NCBI GenBank assembly: GCA_023460615.1
Contig: JAEWPL010000197.1
Span: 1 to 5,217, forward strand
Length of the DNA: 5,217 nt
Reading direction: 5' to 3'
DNA from: Pseudomonadota bacterium
GTDB taxonomy: Bacteria; Pseudomonadota; Gammaproteobacteria; Enterobacterales; Succinivibrionaceae
The notes under the pieces are model-generated. The model was given only the letters and a program-made list of their open reading frames with translations, had not been told where the DNA came from and did not search any database. Made by a program: the position numbers and the translations under genes. Of the stretch, positions 4,975 through 5,217 are shown in pieces; the stretch's first letter is position 1; each line of letters starts with the position of its first letter.

Positions 4975-4999
4975 AAAAAAGAGAGCAGTGCTCTCTTTT
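4973..4999 (-). terminator. Intrinsic terminator of serS
   Basis: GAGAGCA (4981-4987) pairs with TGCTCTC (4989-4995), extended by A-T pairs to 4977/4999, and is followed in the minus-strand RNA by eight U residues. It begins a few nt after the serS stop codon and separates serS from the pan operon. Confidence 0.9.
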
Positions 5000-5001
5000 A
5001 A

Positions 5002-5217
5002 TTACTTTATAACATCTGCTCTAAAGAATGGTTTTAATGCTTCAGGAACTTTAACAGTACCATCTGCTTGTTGATAGTTTTCTAATACTGCCGCTACAGT
5101 TCTTCCTATAGCTACACCAGAACCATTTATTGTATGAACAAATTGTGGTTTAGCTTTTGGATTTTCTCTATATTTTATATTTGCTCTTCTAGCTTGGAAA
5201 TCTTCAAAGTTTGAACA
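5002..5217 (-). CDS. serS: Seryl-tRNA synthetase, C-terminal fragment (5' end beyond the window)
   Basis: The last 71 codons of a minus-strand gene are open from the right edge to a TAA at 5004-5002. The peptide starts CSNFEDFQARRANIKYR, the active-site region typical of bacterial seryl-tRNA synthetases. It then shows class II synthetase motif 3, NGSGVAIGRTVAAVLENYQ (31-49 of the fragment) with the ATP-binding arginine R39, and ends with the family's VPEALKPF tail. The cytosolic enzyme charges tRNA-Ser with serine through seryl-adenylate. About five sixths of the usual length of roughly 425 residues is outside the window, so start, promoter and any T-box leader cannot be examined. Three tRNA-Ser genes lie downstream in the same orientation. 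A strong terminator follows the stop. Confidence 0.95.
   Translation of the reverse strand, partial: CSNFEDFQARRANIKYRENPKAKPQFVHTINGSGVAIGRTVAAVLENYQQADGTVKVPEALKPFFRADVIK

Overview
The window is very AT-rich, low-GC Firmicute DNA. It has strong AGGAGG-type ribosome binding sites, consensus TTGACA/TATAAT promoters, short intrinsic terminators, tRNA genes with encoded CCA ends, and protein sequences that fit a Clostridium (Clostridiaceae). I cannot assign a species from the sequence alone. Almost everything is on the minus strand; one HAD-phosphatase gene is on the plus strand.

Layout from the right edge, in the direction of minus-strand transcription. (1) The 3' end of serS (seryl-tRNA synthetase) at 5002-5217, closed by a strong intrinsic terminator. 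(2) A leader of roughly 160 nt holding a terminator-like hairpin followed by a U-run. (3) A tight four-gene operon at 4815-1884: a Rossmann/DUF2520 protein (PanG-like ketopantoate reductase candidate), then panB, panC and panD, closed by a terminator at 1838-1874. (4) A tRNA-Ser(UGA) gene at 1604-1694 with its own consensus promoter and terminator. (5) A GC-rich intergenic element at 1440-1507 with two mutually exclusive stems. (6) A plus-strand Cof-type HAD phosphatase at 619-1434. (7) A two-gene tRNA operon, tRNA-Ser(UGA) then tRNA-Ser(GCU), at 490-282, with promoter and terminator. The UGA gene is base-for-base identical to the one at 1604-1694. (8) The 5' end of a GNAT acetyltransferase gene at 1-99, starting at TTG, with its own promoter and running off the left edge.

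How the genes work together. PanB makes ketopantoate from 2-oxoisovalerate. The DUF2520 protein is the likely reductase giving pantoate, PanD supplies beta-alanine from aspartate, and PanC joins the two into pantothenate, the coenzyme A precursor. No PanE-type reductase is visible, so the DUF2520 gene at the head of the operon would complete the pathway. The second theme is serine decoding: serS lies with three tRNA-Ser genes, all in the same orientation.

The most interesting unexplained signals are the pan-operon leader structure and the GC-rich two-conformer element behind the HAD gene. I saw no CRISPR array, transposase, phage gene or obvious defence system.
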